In this document: piece after piece, positions 1 through 9,806 of the stretch
Layout of the letters: each line of letters opens with the position of its first letter
Numbering within the stretch: the first letter of the stretch is position 1
Source of the DNA: Prosapia bicincta
Taxonomy: Eukaryota > Arthropoda > Insecta > Hemiptera > Cercopidae
Direction of reading: 5' to 3'
NCBI GenBank assembly: GCA_036971475.1
Contig: JBAIZL010000003.1
Location: 103,940,233-104,004,232 of the forward strand
Length of the DNA: 64,000 bases
Position numbers and translations under genes: made by a program
Notes under the pieces: generated by a model
Told to the model about the DNA's origin: nothing
Database searches by the model: none
What the model saw: the letters and a program-made list of their open reading frames with translations, nothing else

Positions 1-235
1 GTCAGGCCTATGTACTGTGCTGAGCAAAGTTTACATTGTAGCTGGTATATGACATTTTTCGATGTACAATTATGATGACCCTGTATTTTGAAGACCATTT
101 TTGTTGTTTGGCTGTTGAAACTATTTACTGAGGGGTGTATTGGACACGTCTTGCATCTAGGTCTATTGCATGGGAAGGAGCCATGAGGAAGTTTGTGTGG
201 TTTCTCTGTATCAGGGTCTGGTAGTTTAGGATGTA
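1..235 (-). mobile_element. Penelope-like element family A, GIY-YIG fragment (3' part)
   Basis: Read on the minus strand, this stretch parallels the endonuclease end of the PLE copies at 8674-10878. It has the Cys-rich linker (Pro-Cys-Asn-Arg-Pro and a second Cys pair) and the start of the GIY-YIG domain (motif QYIGLT at the window edge). PLEs encode one protein with a reverse transcriptase joined to a GIY-YIG endonuclease. The fragment runs off the window at position 1. It stops at 235 where a TA-flanked DNA transposon is inserted, resumes at 2066, is interrupted again by a BEL/Pao element and resumes at 6938. The frame is degraded, so it is a dead copy. Confidence 0.8.
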
Positions 236-262
236 CTGTGTGGGTCCAAGCTCCGTGTGGTT
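236..262 (+). repeat. Left terminal inverted repeat of the Sailor-like element
   Basis: Its reverse complement is found at 2037-2063 with three mismatches. It is flanked by the TA target duplication at 234-235. Confidence 0.85.
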
Positions 263-392
263 GCGGGGTGAGGTGCGGGGGAAGAGGGGCTACGGCCTTG
301 TAACTGTTATGTGCGTGTATTCCTTTTCAAATAACATTCGGCCAGTTAAGCTAGTGGAAGTGTGTGTGTTAATAGAATTGTGCGTGTTTCTT

Positions 393-415
393 CTATCGTC
401 TAGCCTAGACGATAG
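393..415. repeat. Near-perfect 23-bp palindrome inside the Sailor-like element
   Basis: CTATCGTCTAG is followed by its reverse complement around a single central base, ahead of the transposase start at 516. It may be a transposase site or a transcript hairpin; its function is not shown. Confidence 0.7.
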
Positions 416-515
416 AACGTTTTTGTTTAGTGTTGATAATTATACAACACTAATTTTAATTTTTAATTAGTGTTGATGTTTTAATTTTTTAATTTAGTGT
501 TGATTATAGTTAGTC

Positions 516-1935
516 ATGTCTCAAAGTTCGTCAAGTGGAAGTAGCCGTAAAAGAAGTTTTGCTGTACATAGTGAAGCTCGAACATTAATTAGTAAAATAA
601 TTGAAAAATGTGACGAAGAAGCAAAAACTAATTGATTGCGTTTCCCATTAAAACAGGCCACAAAAAGAGCAGCAGATTATTGTGGAAAGTCAGGTAATTT
701 TATTCTGAAAGTCCGTAAAGAGGCTAGGCACTTGAAAGAACAAGGTTCAAGCAGTAAGCTCTCCTCGCCTGGTAAAAAAAGAAAAACCAGGTTCAATGAC
801 AGAAAAGTTTCTGTTGATGACTTCGATAAGTGTGTCATTAGAAATATAATTCAAGACTTTTATAAAAGTGAAAAGGTTGTACCGACAGCACGAAAACTGC
901 TACCCATAGTGAAAAAAAGAATTCACTTTCCATGGGGAAAGAAATCTTTGATGATAAGAATTATAAGGGGAATGGGTTTCAAATGGAGAAAGTGTAGTAG
1001 TAGGAGAAAGATTCTTATAGAAAAATCGGAAATTCGGGAATGGCGACACAGATATTTAGTGCAAATAAAAGCCTTACGTCAATCTGGAAGGGATATTTTT
1101 TACGTGGACGAGACATGGGTAGACAGTAATATAACTGTTAAAAATGTTGGCAGTCAGATGATGTTTTCGATGTATCAGAAAACTATAGAGCAGGATGCCG
1201 CCTTATACTTCTACATGCTGGTGGCAAAAATGGATTTGTGAAAGGAGCCAAGCTTCTTTATAAGGCAGGAACCACTTCCGGTGACTATCACGGTCAAATG
1301 GACCAAAATAATTTTGAGAAGTGGCTCAAAGAGATGCTTTTGCCAAACATTCCACCCGCCTCTGTAATTATAATGGACAATGCACCATATCATTCTGCTC
1401 TAGCAGAAAAGTTTCCAACCAAATATTCAGTAAAAATGGAAATGATAAATTTTTTGAGGACACGTGGTATTAACTGTAACGAAACAATGAAAAAAGAAGA
1501 GCTCATTCCTTTAATTAACATTCACCGACCGAAAGAAAAGTTTTTAAAATAGACCAGTTTCTCTGTAGTTTAGGCCATACTGTCGTTAGAACTCCACCTT
1601 ACATGTGTGACCTAAACCCTATCGAACTAGCTTGGGCTAAAATAAAGATCTTTGTGAGAGAACACAACCCTGACGGCAACTTAAGTTTAATAAGGTTACA
1701 GGAATTAACCGAACTGGGAATAGAAGAAGTGACAGAAAATGACTGGATCGGATATTGCAACAAAGTCGAAGACCTTGAGAAATATTACTGGGAAACTGAT
1801 GGCATATTATCAGATGTAATAGACGAACTAATAATTAATATTAATGCTCAAGACGACAGCAGTACAGACGATACTACCAGTGACAGCGATTGCAGCATCA
1901 GTGACGCAGGTAGCACACTTGCTAGGCCACTGTAA
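516..1935 (+). pseudogene. Broken DDE transposase (Tc1/mariner, probable Sailor/DD82E)
   Basis: The frame starts at ATG 516 and is interrupted by a TGA at 633-635, then by frameshifts near 1205 and near 1545; it ends at the stop just before 1936. Three catalytic blocks of the DDE_3 fold remain: VDETWVDSN near 1108, MDNAPYH near 1373 and NPIELAW near 1618. Counting across the second frameshift, about 81-82 residues separate the second Asp from the Glu. That is far more than the 34 of common Tc1 elements and matches the published DD82E (Sailor) group. The tail is acidic and Ser/Asp-rich. The protein would cut and paste the element but cannot be made from this copy. Confidence 0.8.
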
Positions 1936-2036
1936 TACGTAAGTACATGTTATCAGTATTTGAATAGATGTTTTTTTTATGGGAAGTAGCTTTACCCTCA
2001 CTTAGCCTGTGTTTACGCATTCCTCAAATTCCTAGC

Positions 2037-2063
2037 AAACACACGGAGGTTGGACCCGCACAG
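2037..2063 (-). repeat. Right terminal inverted repeat of the Sailor-like element
   Basis: Inverted partner of 236-262, followed by the TA duplication at 2064-2065 and then resumed PLE sequence. Confidence 0.85.
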
Positions 2064-2065
2064 TA

Positions 2066-2208
2066 CCTGGATGTTTTTCAAGTTGGGAGGTTGCTTGTAC
2101 CAAATTTGCGGTGGATCGGTGAAAAGATTTTTGGTGTGGATGGAAGCTTGAAGAATTTTGAAGCCATCTCTCAATATCTTGTTGAGTTTATGTAGACCAG
2201 GATGGTAG
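2066..2208 (-). mobile_element. Penelope-like element family A, middle fragment
   Basis: On the minus strand this encodes a segment starting TDYHPGLHKLNKILRDGFK, which matches the linker between RT and GIY-YIG in the PLE copies at 8674-10878. It continues the fragment at 1-235 across the inserted transposon. It ends at the 5-bp target site (2209-2213) of the BEL/Pao element. Confidence 0.85.
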
Positions 2209-2213
2209 TCTGT

Positions 2214-3018
2214 TGTTCGAGTCAGCGCTCGAAGTTTCATTGTGCTTTGACCTACCTAACAGCTGTACCGTGACGTATCGGTCACGTGATCTCTGACCCG
2301 CTAATCGATATCCGAAAACTTATTGATTTTCTCTGGATGAACGCTATGCACCCCCACTCCCTTCTTATTTTCTAAGCTACTTTCCGCTTCAACACAAAGG
2401 AGAAGCGTTCTGACCCTCGAACAGTGCAGTCCTACGTTAAACCTCGCAGCCTATTCCGCATGGCTTTTGTTTCAGACAATTTAAAGTACCGCTTTCGTTC
2501 GTTATTTGTGCTTAAAGTGCGGACCGCGTTAATGAACATTTAATGAACATTTTAACTGTATATTTTCGCCGTGTTTGTGAAAGTGTTGCCCGATTTCGCC
2601 GGTTGCGCAATCGTAGTGCGTGTACTCGCGGCAATAAACTAAGTGCTTTGTAAGCTTAACTTTTACGTTTACTCATATTTTCAATTGAGTTTTTTAGTTG
2701 CGTGATCGCCTTCAAGAATTCTACGCTGCCTAAGACGACCACAGTACTGTGGAGACTTCACCGCGATTCCAACATTGCATCACTTCTTACCTATGGTAAG
2801 TGCGTAGTTAAGGAATATGAACAATTTATAATTTATTTGTATTAAATTCAGTGTCGTTGCGTTTTAGTGTTAAATGACTCTATTTTGCTTAGAACAGTGC
2901 TTAAACTTGCTATGTTAAATATTAACGTAAATTACGCAATCCAGAGTAACCTTGTTAACAATAGGGCTTACCGCACCTCGTAGTTTTATTTCTAATTTTT
3001 TGATCTGCACATTAAACA
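2214..3018 (+). repeat. 5' LTR of BEL/Pao element 1
   Basis: TG...CA borders, 805 bp. It contains the poly(A) signal AATAAA at 2633-2638 and a splice-donor-like GGTAAGT near 2795. It matches 6128-6932 at a constant offset of 3914 with no difference seen. Confidence 0.92.
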
Positions 3019-3019
3019 T

Positions 3020-3037
3020 TGGTCCCCACTGGGCCGG
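3020..3037 (+). promoter_or_regulatory. Putative primer binding site of BEL/Pao element 1
   Basis: TGGTCCCCACTGGGCCGG starts one base inside the 5' LTR. A TGG start fits pairing with the CCA end of a tRNA. The full-length element has the related TGGTCCCGCC at the same place (31676). I could not assign the tRNA. Confidence 0.5.
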
Positions 3038-3441
3038 ATTATTTGAATTATTTCAGTGACCTAGGGTTTTTCTTTAAATTTCACGATAATTGTATTAGTG
3101 ACCACGTGGTTCCTTTGTAACCAAATTAAACATTTGTTGAGTTATTTCAGCAATAAAAATTTATAAATTTTTAAAATTTTTAAAGCTGTGACTAAAGTAA
3201 CCATGTGTTTACCGCGACGTGGAGAAATGTGCGTCACATCGATACAGGAAAACTTTAACGATAATTACCGGTGCCACATTGCGCAATAAGCCACGTGGCT
3301 CATAGTTGCACGATTACGAACAAGGAAGTGTTTATGTTTGCTACGACTTACAAATTTTATACAGTCCACTTTATTATCGCGTTTGAACTTATAGTGAATT
3401 TTAAATTTCAATTGTTTGTGGTTTTTTTGAAATTTATTAAA

Positions 3442-5826
3442 ATGGAAATTAATACGGAGTATTATTTGTCTAAATTGAGAGATATTGTAGGCGAGCTGGA
3501 ACAAGTGAAAAATGTACTTAACGATAAAGAAATACCAGAAGGCCTCGCACGGGAAATTCGACGAATTCAATCTAACTTTATCGAAACGTATGAGATATTA
3601 GAGAAAACGTTCGCTAGTCAAGTTGCCGATCTTGCTGAAAAGGCCTTTAAAATTAAAAAGCAATTTCAGGACACGTATTTGCCAATGTTGGCTAAATATC
3701 CGAACATTATTAAGACCGAGGTGAAGTTAACCTCGCAGGTCAACCCCGGCACAAGTTCGCCTCACTTACCTAACCTTACAATGCCTAGCTTTTCAGGCAA
3801 TAGTAATGAATGGATTGACTTTATTACAATGTTTGACTCAATGGTGCATTGCAATAGCAATATTAATGCAATACAGAAATTTCAGTACTTAAAATCAGCG
3901 CTTAAAGGAGACGCTTTAGCCATTGTTACGGGACTTACAATATCTGAGCATAATTATGATATCGCATATCAAGCCTTACGCAATCGTTATGCTAACCCTC
4001 GCCGTTTAGCCGATCATTATTTTCAAATCATTAAAGACTTTAAGCCTATTAAGAACGTGTCTCAGAGTGAACTTAATCGATTTTTAACCGCACATTCAAA
4101 TGCTGTGTGCGCACTAAAGGCTGTCCAGTTAGACGACTTAGCGGACTTCTTACTTTTTCAAATGTCTGTGGGTAACTTAGATGCACAGACTCGACTTAAC
4201 TTTGAAACCAGATTGGGAACAAATCAAATGCCCACGTACAAACTTTTAAATGATTTCGTCACTGAGCAGGCTAGGGCCTTAGAATTACTCAATCAACCTT
4301 CTGCCGCGGCTTCTACTAGCACGCAATTCACTCAGCAGCCCCGCGTACCAATTTCTTCGGTAAATGAACCTGATTCACAAGGGGCCCACTATATAAACTT
4401 TGACCATGTCGAAACTGACCTCGAAGCTGAACATAGTCCAACACCGCACCTCGAATACCCCGCTAGAATCATGACGCTCATATCGACTACCGCAGCCGCT
4501 ACCAGTGACCACACCGACCACGCAGATGAAGCCACACAGCTGAATGAAGGTCATCGCCGCAGTACAACGCACCACACCACCAGAACTCGACCGCAGGCTC
4601 TGCGATCACCAGTGATAAGCCAACGCGTCCAATTCAATCGAAGAGCACCCGCTCCGCAACCATTACCGCGTGTTAGACAAAATTTATCCAGACCTCACTT
4701 GTCTACCAGACCTACCAACCCGCCTCGTAACAGTCCGTCCGCCGCACAGTGCTTTTATTGTTCAGCCATTCACAATATCTTTTGTTGTCCAGAATTTCTC
4801 AAACAAAAAGCTCAGGAACGTCGCGAGTCTATACGACATATGCAGCGCTGTTTTAATTGTTTCGGCACCCACTACCAAAACAAATGCAAGTCACTCAAGA
4901 CTTGTAAACATTGCAACGGTAATCATCACTCCTTGTTACATGACTCTAACTCAGCTTCGCCCCAACGACCGTGCACGCATCGACACCCAAACTCAGCCAA
5001 TGACTGCAACCATTCAATTACCAATGGAAAACCTCTCGCCAGCGCCGATAAAACTAACGTCGCTTCTGCCTTATTAGGCACCGCTCAAGTCATTGTAAAT
5101 GATCATTTTGGAAATCCGCATATCCTTCGGGCAATCATTGACCCAGGCAGTCAAGTGTCTGTCATAACAAAACCCGCAACCGCAATGTTGAGCTTACCTA
5201 CTAGGAAATCAAATGTTTCTCTTGTCGGGGTCGCTTCTCAAACCACACATATATCAGAATATGTGTCCCTACAAATCTCGTCTAGATATGCCTCAAATTT
5301 CAAACTCGATGTCGAAGCTGCAGTACTACCTCACATCGCTGACCCGCTACCATCTACCGCTTTGGCACCGTGCATACGCGCTCAATATCAGCATTTACAA
5401 CTTGCTGACCCTCACTTTGACACTCCAGCCCAAATTGACTTAATTCTAGGATCTGACTTATTTAATCGCAGTCTTATTAACGAACCGCAGACCATAATCA
5501 AAGGTCAACCCGCTGCCCTCAACACCTTCTTCGGATGGATTATCTCAGGATCGCTTCCAGACCATCGATGTCGTCCACCTCACGCCTTCAATGTAAGATT
5601 AGCCGCTCGTTACACCGCTGCACGTCGACCCATGGAGAGGAAAGAGGTCATCCGCACCATTAACGCCTCTCAACGCTACAAGGACATACGCAAGGTTACC
5701 CCCGCCAGTGGCTCAGTTAGAAGAGTCAACCATATCACCGAGTCTCTTCGCCCTCTAGTCGACACCTCCGGAATGCTCATGGTGGGTGGGAGAGTTCATC
5801 AGCCTCCACGAAACCACCCCTTTTAG
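3442..5826 (+). CDS. Gag-protease polyprotein of BEL/Pao element 1 (deleted pol)
   Basis: The frame is open without a break from 3271. I start it at ATG 3442 because the homologous Gag at 32285 begins there and the A-rich context fits; that gives 794 residues. In order: a coiled Gag N-terminus, a capsid-like segment (PSFSGNSNEWIDF onward), a Pro/Thr-rich linker, then CCHC-type knuckles (CFNCFGTHYQNKC and CKHCNGNHH near 4850-4940). Next comes a retropepsin-like protease with IDPGSQ (about 5131) in place of the usual D-S/T-G. After the protease the sequence jumps to the region just before integrase (LVDTSGMLMVGGR) and stops at 5824. Compared with 33725-37696, RT, RNase H and the integrase core are absent, yet the frame stayed open across the deletion. 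Confidence 0.85.
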   Translation: MEINTEYYLSKLRDIVGELEQVKNVLNDKEIPEGLAREIRRIQSNFIETYEILEKTFASQVADLAEKAFKIKKQFQDTYLPMLAKYPNIIKTEVKLTSQVNPGTSSPHLPNLTMPSFSGNSNEWIDFITMFDSMVHCNSNINAIQKFQYLKSALKGDALAIVTGLTISEHNYDIAYQALRNRYANPRRLADHYFQIIKDFKPIKNVSQSELNRFLTAHSNAVCALKAVQLDDLADFLLFQMSVGNLDAQTRLNFETRLGTNQMPTYKLLNDFVTEQARALELLNQPSAAASTSTQFTQQPRVPISSVNEPDSQGAHYINFDHVETDLEAEHSPTPHLEYPARIMTLISTTAAATSDHTDHADEATQLNEGHRRSTTHHTTRTRPQALRSPVISQRVQFNRRAPAPQPLPRVRQNLSRPHLSTRPTNPPRNSPSAAQCFYCSAIHNIFCCPEFLKQKAQERRESIRHMQRCFNCFGTHYQNKCKSLKTCKHCNGNHHSLLHDSNSASPQRPCTHRHPNSANDCNHSITNGKPLASADKTNVASALLGTAQVIVNDHFGNPHILRAIIDPGSQVSVITKPATAMLSLPTRKSNVSLVGVASQTTHISEYVSLQISSRYASNFKLDVEAAVLPHIADPLPSTALAPCIRAQYQHLQLADPHFDTPAQIDLILGSDLFNRSLINEPQTIIKGQPAALNTFFGWIISGSLPDHRCRPPHAFNVRLAARYTAARRPMERKEVIRTINASQRYKDIRKVTPASGSVRRVNHITESLRPLVDTSGMLMVGGRVHQPPRNHPF

Positions 5827-6127
5827 CAACCACCACCGCTCCAACAGTTCCAACCGCTGCTATCATTCTGGGGTCACCTCCTACTTACTTGCGCAACACC
5901 TCTCCAACTCTTGGACATCCAGCCAGCTCGTCGGCTTTCCGCTTCATCCTTAGTTTTCACCGCTTGTCTACAGCTTCTTTCTTCGGCGCTCTCGCCCTGT
6001 TGTTTCTTTTGGTTGTCTTCGTTTTCCCTGCCACTTTCTTCTTCGGCACCCTCGGGTCCCGGTGCTTTATGGTTCTTCGCCCCCCACCCACCTGGCGGAT
6101 TAAAAACATTCGTTTTGGTGGGCGGTA
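5827..6127 (+). other. 3' untranslated interior of BEL/Pao element 1
   Basis: Pyrimidine-rich sequence with short ORFs in several frames and no recognisable domain. It ends in the G-rich tract GGTGGGCGG directly before the 3' LTR, the expected place of the plus-strand primer. It resembles the matching stretch of the full-length element at 37700-38079. Confidence 0.7.
6087..6122 (+). promoter_or_regulatory. Conserved hairpin next to the polypurine tract, element 1
   Basis: CCCACC (6087-6092) pairs with GGTGGG (6117-6122) around an A/T-rich loop. The right arm overlaps the polypurine tract. The same hairpin occurs at 38038-38074 in the other BEL/Pao family, although the LTRs of the two do not match. 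Confidence 0.6.
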
Positions 6128-6932
6128 TGTTCGAGTCAGCGCTCGAAGTTTCATTGTGCTTTGACCTACCTAACAGCTGTACCGTGACGTATCGGTCACG
6201 TGATCTCTGACCCGCTAATCGATATCCGAAAACTTATTGATTTTCTCTGGATGAACGCTATGCACCCCCACTCCCTTCTTATTTTCTAAGCTACTTTCCG
6301 CTTCAACACAAAGGAGAAGCGTTCTGACCCTCGAACAGTGCAGTCCTACGTTAAACCTCGCAGCCTATTCCGCATGGCTTTTGTTTCAGACAATTTAAAG
6401 TACCGCTTTCGTTCGTTATTTGTGCTTAAAGTGCGGACCGCGTTAATGAACATTTAATGAACATTTTAACTGTATATTTTCGCCGTGTTTGTGAAAGTGT
6501 TGCCCGATTTCGCCGGTTGCGCAATCGTAGTGCGTGTACTCGCGGCAATAAACTAAGTGCTTTGTAAGCTTAACTTTTACGTTTACTCATATTTTCAATT
6601 GAGTTTTTTAGTTGCGTGATCGCCTTCAAGAATTCTACGCTGCCTAAGACGACCACAGTACTGTGGAGACTTCACCGCGATTCCAACATTGCATCACTTC
6701 TTACCTATGGTAAGTGCGTAGTTAAGGAATATGAACAATTTATAATTTATTTGTATTAAATTCAGTGTCGTTGCGTTTTAGTGTTAAATGACTCTATTTT
6801 GCTTAGAACAGTGCTTAAACTTGCTATGTTAAATATTAACGTAAATTACGCAATCCAGAGTAACCTTGTTAACAATAGGGCTTACCGCACCTCGTAGTTT
6901 TATTTCTAATTTTTTGATCTGCACATTAAACA
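6128..6932 (+). repeat. 3' LTR of BEL/Pao element 1
   Basis: 805 bp, no difference from 2214-3018 seen by eye. AATAAA at 6547-6552. Followed by the TCTGT target duplication at 6933-6937. Confidence 0.92.
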
Positions 6933-6937
6933 TCTGT

Positions 6938-7672
6938 TATTAAAGACAGTTTATTTTGTTCTGTTTGTGGTTTATGGTGAACTGAGGATTGTGCTGAATG
7001 AATTTGGTTTTTAATGAGTTTTTTTGGGTATCCTCTTCTCTGGAAGGCTGTTGATATCTTTCTATTAAAATCTTCCAATTCCCTATCATTCGAACAGATT
7101 CTCTTACCCTTGATTGCTTGACTGTATGGAATGGATCGTTTTATGTTTATTGGGTGGTTGCTGTCGAAATGGAGATATTGTAGGTGGTTTGTCGGTTTGA
7201 TGTGAATTCCTGTGTTGATATTTCCATTCTGGAGTGTTACCTCTACATCCAAAAAGGTGATGGCTGATGTAGATTTCTTCCAGGTAAATTGAAGTGTGAA
7301 GAATTGTGTCAGGCTGTCTAAAAATGCCTCAAGTGTTGAAGCACCCTGTGTCCAAATTAGGAAGATGTCATCTATATATCTATACCAACATAATGACTGG
7401 TGTGTTTGTGTCTTTAGAAAACTTTCTTCCAACAATCCCATGTACAGATTTGCGTACGATGGTGCCATTCTGGTGCCCATTGCTGTTCCCTTTATTTGAA
7501 GGTAGTTCCTTCCCTCAAACTGAAAGTTGTTCTTCTCGAGGATGAACCTGGTCAGGTTCACAAGAAAAGTTGTAGTGGGAGAAGGCTTGCCTGGGCGTTT
7601 GTTTAGAAAATTCTCTATTTCAGATAGGCCGTGTGCATGAGGGATGTTGGTATAGAGAGAGGTGACATCTAC
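6938..7672 (-). pseudogene. Penelope-like element family A, reverse transcriptase fragment
   Basis: The minus strand is open from about 7671 down to 6938 and shows PLE reverse-transcriptase blocks in order: DVTSLYTNIPH, KGTAMGTRMAPSYANLYMG, then the catalytic YRYIDDIF near 7384. It ends after LSLITD, which continues at 2208 on the far side of the BEL/Pao insertion. It is 5'-truncated: at 7672 it meets the 3' end of another PLE copy in the opposite direction. Coding is intact here, but the copy as a whole is broken by two insertions and this truncation. Confidence 0.88.
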
Positions 7673-8153
7673 GAGTCACAACATCACAACTTTTGATGAC
7701 TGCTATACCACAAAAATAATTAAATCACTCCCCCCTGATTGCAATCCCTCAGAACTGAGAAGGTGGGAACTATCATACCAGTGGTATACCAAGTCCAGAG
7801 AATCCCCTAACCTCAACATCAGATAAATAAATTCATTTTTTTTTCCCCCCCAAATAGCCTTATCTCTTTTCCCCTGACAGACTTATATAAACTATAATCA
7901 CTCAATATGTTCATGGAAACAATATATATATATCTTTAATCTGTGCATCTGTGACATCTGATTTCTACTCTACACAATCTGTGATTACAATGATATTATT
8001 TCATTCTCTCATATTTCTTTTTGTGTTTTCTCTTCGATTGACAAAGACCACTGTGTGGTTGAAATATATCATTGTTTAAGTGCTTTTATGTGTTTCTATT
8101 TCAAGACTACAGAGTGGACTCTTACCAAGGTAAGTCTGTCAGTCTCCTAGTCC

Positions 8154-8160
<7 letters not shown>
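7673..8160 (+). mobile_element. Penelope-like element family A, 3' end in inverted orientation
   Basis: 7673-7826 encodes the last 50 or so residues of a PLE protein on the plus strand (ending SPNLNIR then TAA), joined head to head with the minus-strand RT fragment. The 3' untranslated tail follows and contains a hammerhead-like motif at 8038-8070. It ends with a terminal block (8090-8160) that also recurs at 11553-11829 and 19521-19801. Confidence 0.85.
8038..8070 (+). ncRNA. Decayed hammerhead-ribozyme-like core, PLE family A
   Basis: The layout is core box, 5-bp stem ACCAC/GTGGT with a 3-nt loop, GAAA, then ATATATC. The first box reads TTGACAA where a hammerhead has CTGANGA. The two changes, and TTGAAA where a CGAAA would fit, are all C-to-T or G-to-A changes as expected from CpG decay. 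Probably inactive. Confidence 0.5.

Positions 8161-8240
<80 letters not shown>
8161..8240. repeat. (CT)n followed by (AT)n microsatellite
   Basis: About 17 CT units pass directly into about 23 AT units, at the boundary between the PLE family A tail and the PLE family B palindrome. The same CT-then-AT order recurs at 55070-55112. Confidence 0.95.
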
Positions 8241-8245
<5 letters not shown>

Positions 8246-8401
8246 TAGGTTAGTTCTAGTAGAGCTTAAAGCTTATTTAGGAATTTTTTTGGACTTGATA
8301 GGAGACTGACAGACTTACCTAAAGGCAATAGTCCAAAACTGCAATCTCTTGGAAATAAGCACATATAAAACACATATAAAACACTTAATACACTTTTATT
8401 T

Positions 8402-8432
8402 GAAATATTTCGATCAACATGATCTTCTTCAG
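8402..8432 (-). ncRNA. Hammerhead-ribozyme-like core, PLE family B left copy
   Basis: On the minus strand: CTGAAGA, one unpaired A, a 5-bp stem GATCA/TGATC with a TGT loop, then GAAA and ATTTC. Mirror copy at 11120-11150. Stem I pairing is weak. Confidence 0.5.
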
Positions 8433-8673
8433 TCAAGAAAGAGAAAACAAAACAAAAGATTGAAGTGAACCACAGATGTGTATAAACATCCAAATGTCAC
8501 AGATTCACAGATTTATAGTTTATGATATAGAGCTATATGTGATATGTGTAGAAATTGTTAAATGTGAATCGTGTAAAGATTGGTTACTTGAAACTAGATA
8601 TTAAAAGTCTGTCAGAAGGAAGGTAATGGAGCTGTTAAAAATGGTAGAAGTTAGGGGGAAGTTAAAAGGAGTT

Positions 8674-9745
8674 TTATCTGATGTTGAGGTTAGGAGGCTC
8701 TCTAGATTTGGTATACCATTGGTATGATAACTCCCATCTTCTTAATTCTGAAGAGTTGCAATCCGGGGGGAGGGCTTTAATTATTTTGGTGGTATAGCAA
8801 TCATTGAAAGAGACGATGTTGTGACTAGCAGCGTGTTGAGCGGTTGGCCTGTCTATGTTCATGGTTCCAACGTCATGTCTGTGGCCATTCATTCTGATGC
8901 TCAGACTATCCGTGGTAAGGCCTATGTACTGTGCCGGGCAAAATTTACATTGTAACTGGTATATTACATTACTGGACGTACAAGTATGATGACCCTGAAT
9001 CTTGAAGTCCACATTGGTTGCTAGGCTATGGAAACTATTTGTTGGGATGTGTATTGGACATGTCTTGCATCTTGGTCTATTGCACGGAAAGGAGCCGTGA
9101 GGAAGTTTGGGCGGTTTTTCAGTACTTGGATCTGGTAATTTTGGATGTACTAAAATACTTTTTAAATTGAACGGTTGTCTGAACCAAATATGTGGTGGAT
9201 TTGAGAAAAGATCTTTGGTGTGGGCGGAAGCTTGAAGAATCTTGAAGCCATCCTTTAATATTTTGTTCAGCTTCGTTAGGCCTGGATGGTAATCTGTAAC
9301 TAAAGACAGTTTGTCCTCCATAGGTGGTCTGGGTACATCAGATGACTGAGCCAAGCGGATTTGATTCTCAACAAGTTGTTTAGGGTATCCTCTTTTTTGG
9401 AAAGCTAGTAAGGTCTTTCTATTAAAGTCTTCCAATGCTATATCGTTGGAACAAATTCTCTTGCCCCTGACTGCCTGACTGTATGGTATGGACCTTTTTA
9501 TATTCATGGGGTGGTTGCTATTGAAATGTAGGTATTGTAGATGGTTCGTCGGTTTGATGTGGACACCTGTATAGATATTCCCATCTCTGATTGTTACATC
9601 TACATCCAAGAAGGTGATTGTTGCTGCAGACTTCTCCCAGGTGAATTGAAGTGTGGAACATAGTGATAAGCCCTTCAAAAAACTTTCCAGTGTTGAGATT
9701 CCCTGTGTCCAGATAACGAATATATCGTCTATATATCTGTACCAA
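8674..9745 (-). pseudogene. PLE family B protein fragment (RT end, linker, GIY-YIG), left copy
   Basis: Open on the minus strand from the inner end of the arm (9745, Trp-Tyr-Arg) to the stop at 8674. It starts just before the RT catalytic YIDDIF and contains the thumb-like part (TFLDVDVT), the KLNKILKDGFK linker and the Cys-rich segment CNRPRCKTCPIH. The GIY-YIG domain follows (YQLQCKFCPAQYIGL, then R and H-x3 positions), ending PNLNIR. The first two thirds of the RT are missing, so it is a 5'-truncated copy with no legitimate start. The protein is identical to that of the right arm. Confidence 0.88.
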
Positions 9746-9806
9746 ATAACGAATCAGGTACTATCGAAACAGATTTCCTTAAAACTCAAACACACCAACC
9801 ATTATG
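9746..9806. other. Spacer of the PLE family B palindrome
   Basis: 61 bases not shared by the arms. From about 9752 it carries extra upstream PLE coding (ESGTIETDFLKTQ-like), so the right copy reaches about 50 bases further 5' than the left one. ATAACGAAT at 9746-9754 also occurs in the left arm (9715-9723), so a short homology may mark the join. Confidence 0.8.

Larger units (their letters stand above)
236..2063 (+). mobile_element. Tc1/mariner-like DNA transposon, Sailor (DD82E)-like
   Basis: The borders are visible. A TA dinucleotide lies at 234-235 and another at 2064-2065, enclosing inverted termini of about 27 bp (236-262 and 2037-2063) with three mismatches, beginning CTGTG(C/T)GGGTCCAA. 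The host PLE sequence resumes directly outside both TAs, which confirms the insertion. The element is 1828 bp and carries one broken transposase frame. A copied motif TTAGTGTTGAT occurs three times between about 427 and 505, ahead of the ORF, and could be subterminal binding sequence. Confidence 0.85.
2214..6932 (+). mobile_element. BEL/Pao LTR retrotransposon 1, internally deleted
   Basis: Two 805-bp LTRs (2214-3018, 6128-6932) starting TGTTCGAG and ending TTAAACA enclose a 3.1-kb interior. A 5-bp duplication TCTGT lies at 2209-2213 and 6933-6937, inside PLE sequence that rejoins cleanly outside. By eye I find no difference between the LTRs, so the insertion is recent. The interior codes for Gag and protease, but reverse transcriptase, RNase H and most of integrase are missing. 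It cannot move by itself but could be copied by a full-length relative. Confidence 0.92.
8278..9745 (-). mobile_element. Penelope-like element family B, left arm of palindrome
   Basis: A 5'-truncated PLE on the minus strand whose sequence is repeated in reverse complement at 9807-11262. Coordinates map by x to 19552-x, and the only difference I see is one A in a run near the outer end. The tail beyond the coding part (8278-8673) includes a hammerhead-like core at 8402-8432. Outer flank: (AT)n and a TTAGGTTAGTT block. Confidence 0.9.

Noticed and set aside
4670..5443. Extra ORFs in other frames inside the BEL/Pao gag
   Set aside because: They overlap a continuous conserved gag-protease frame and show no domain.
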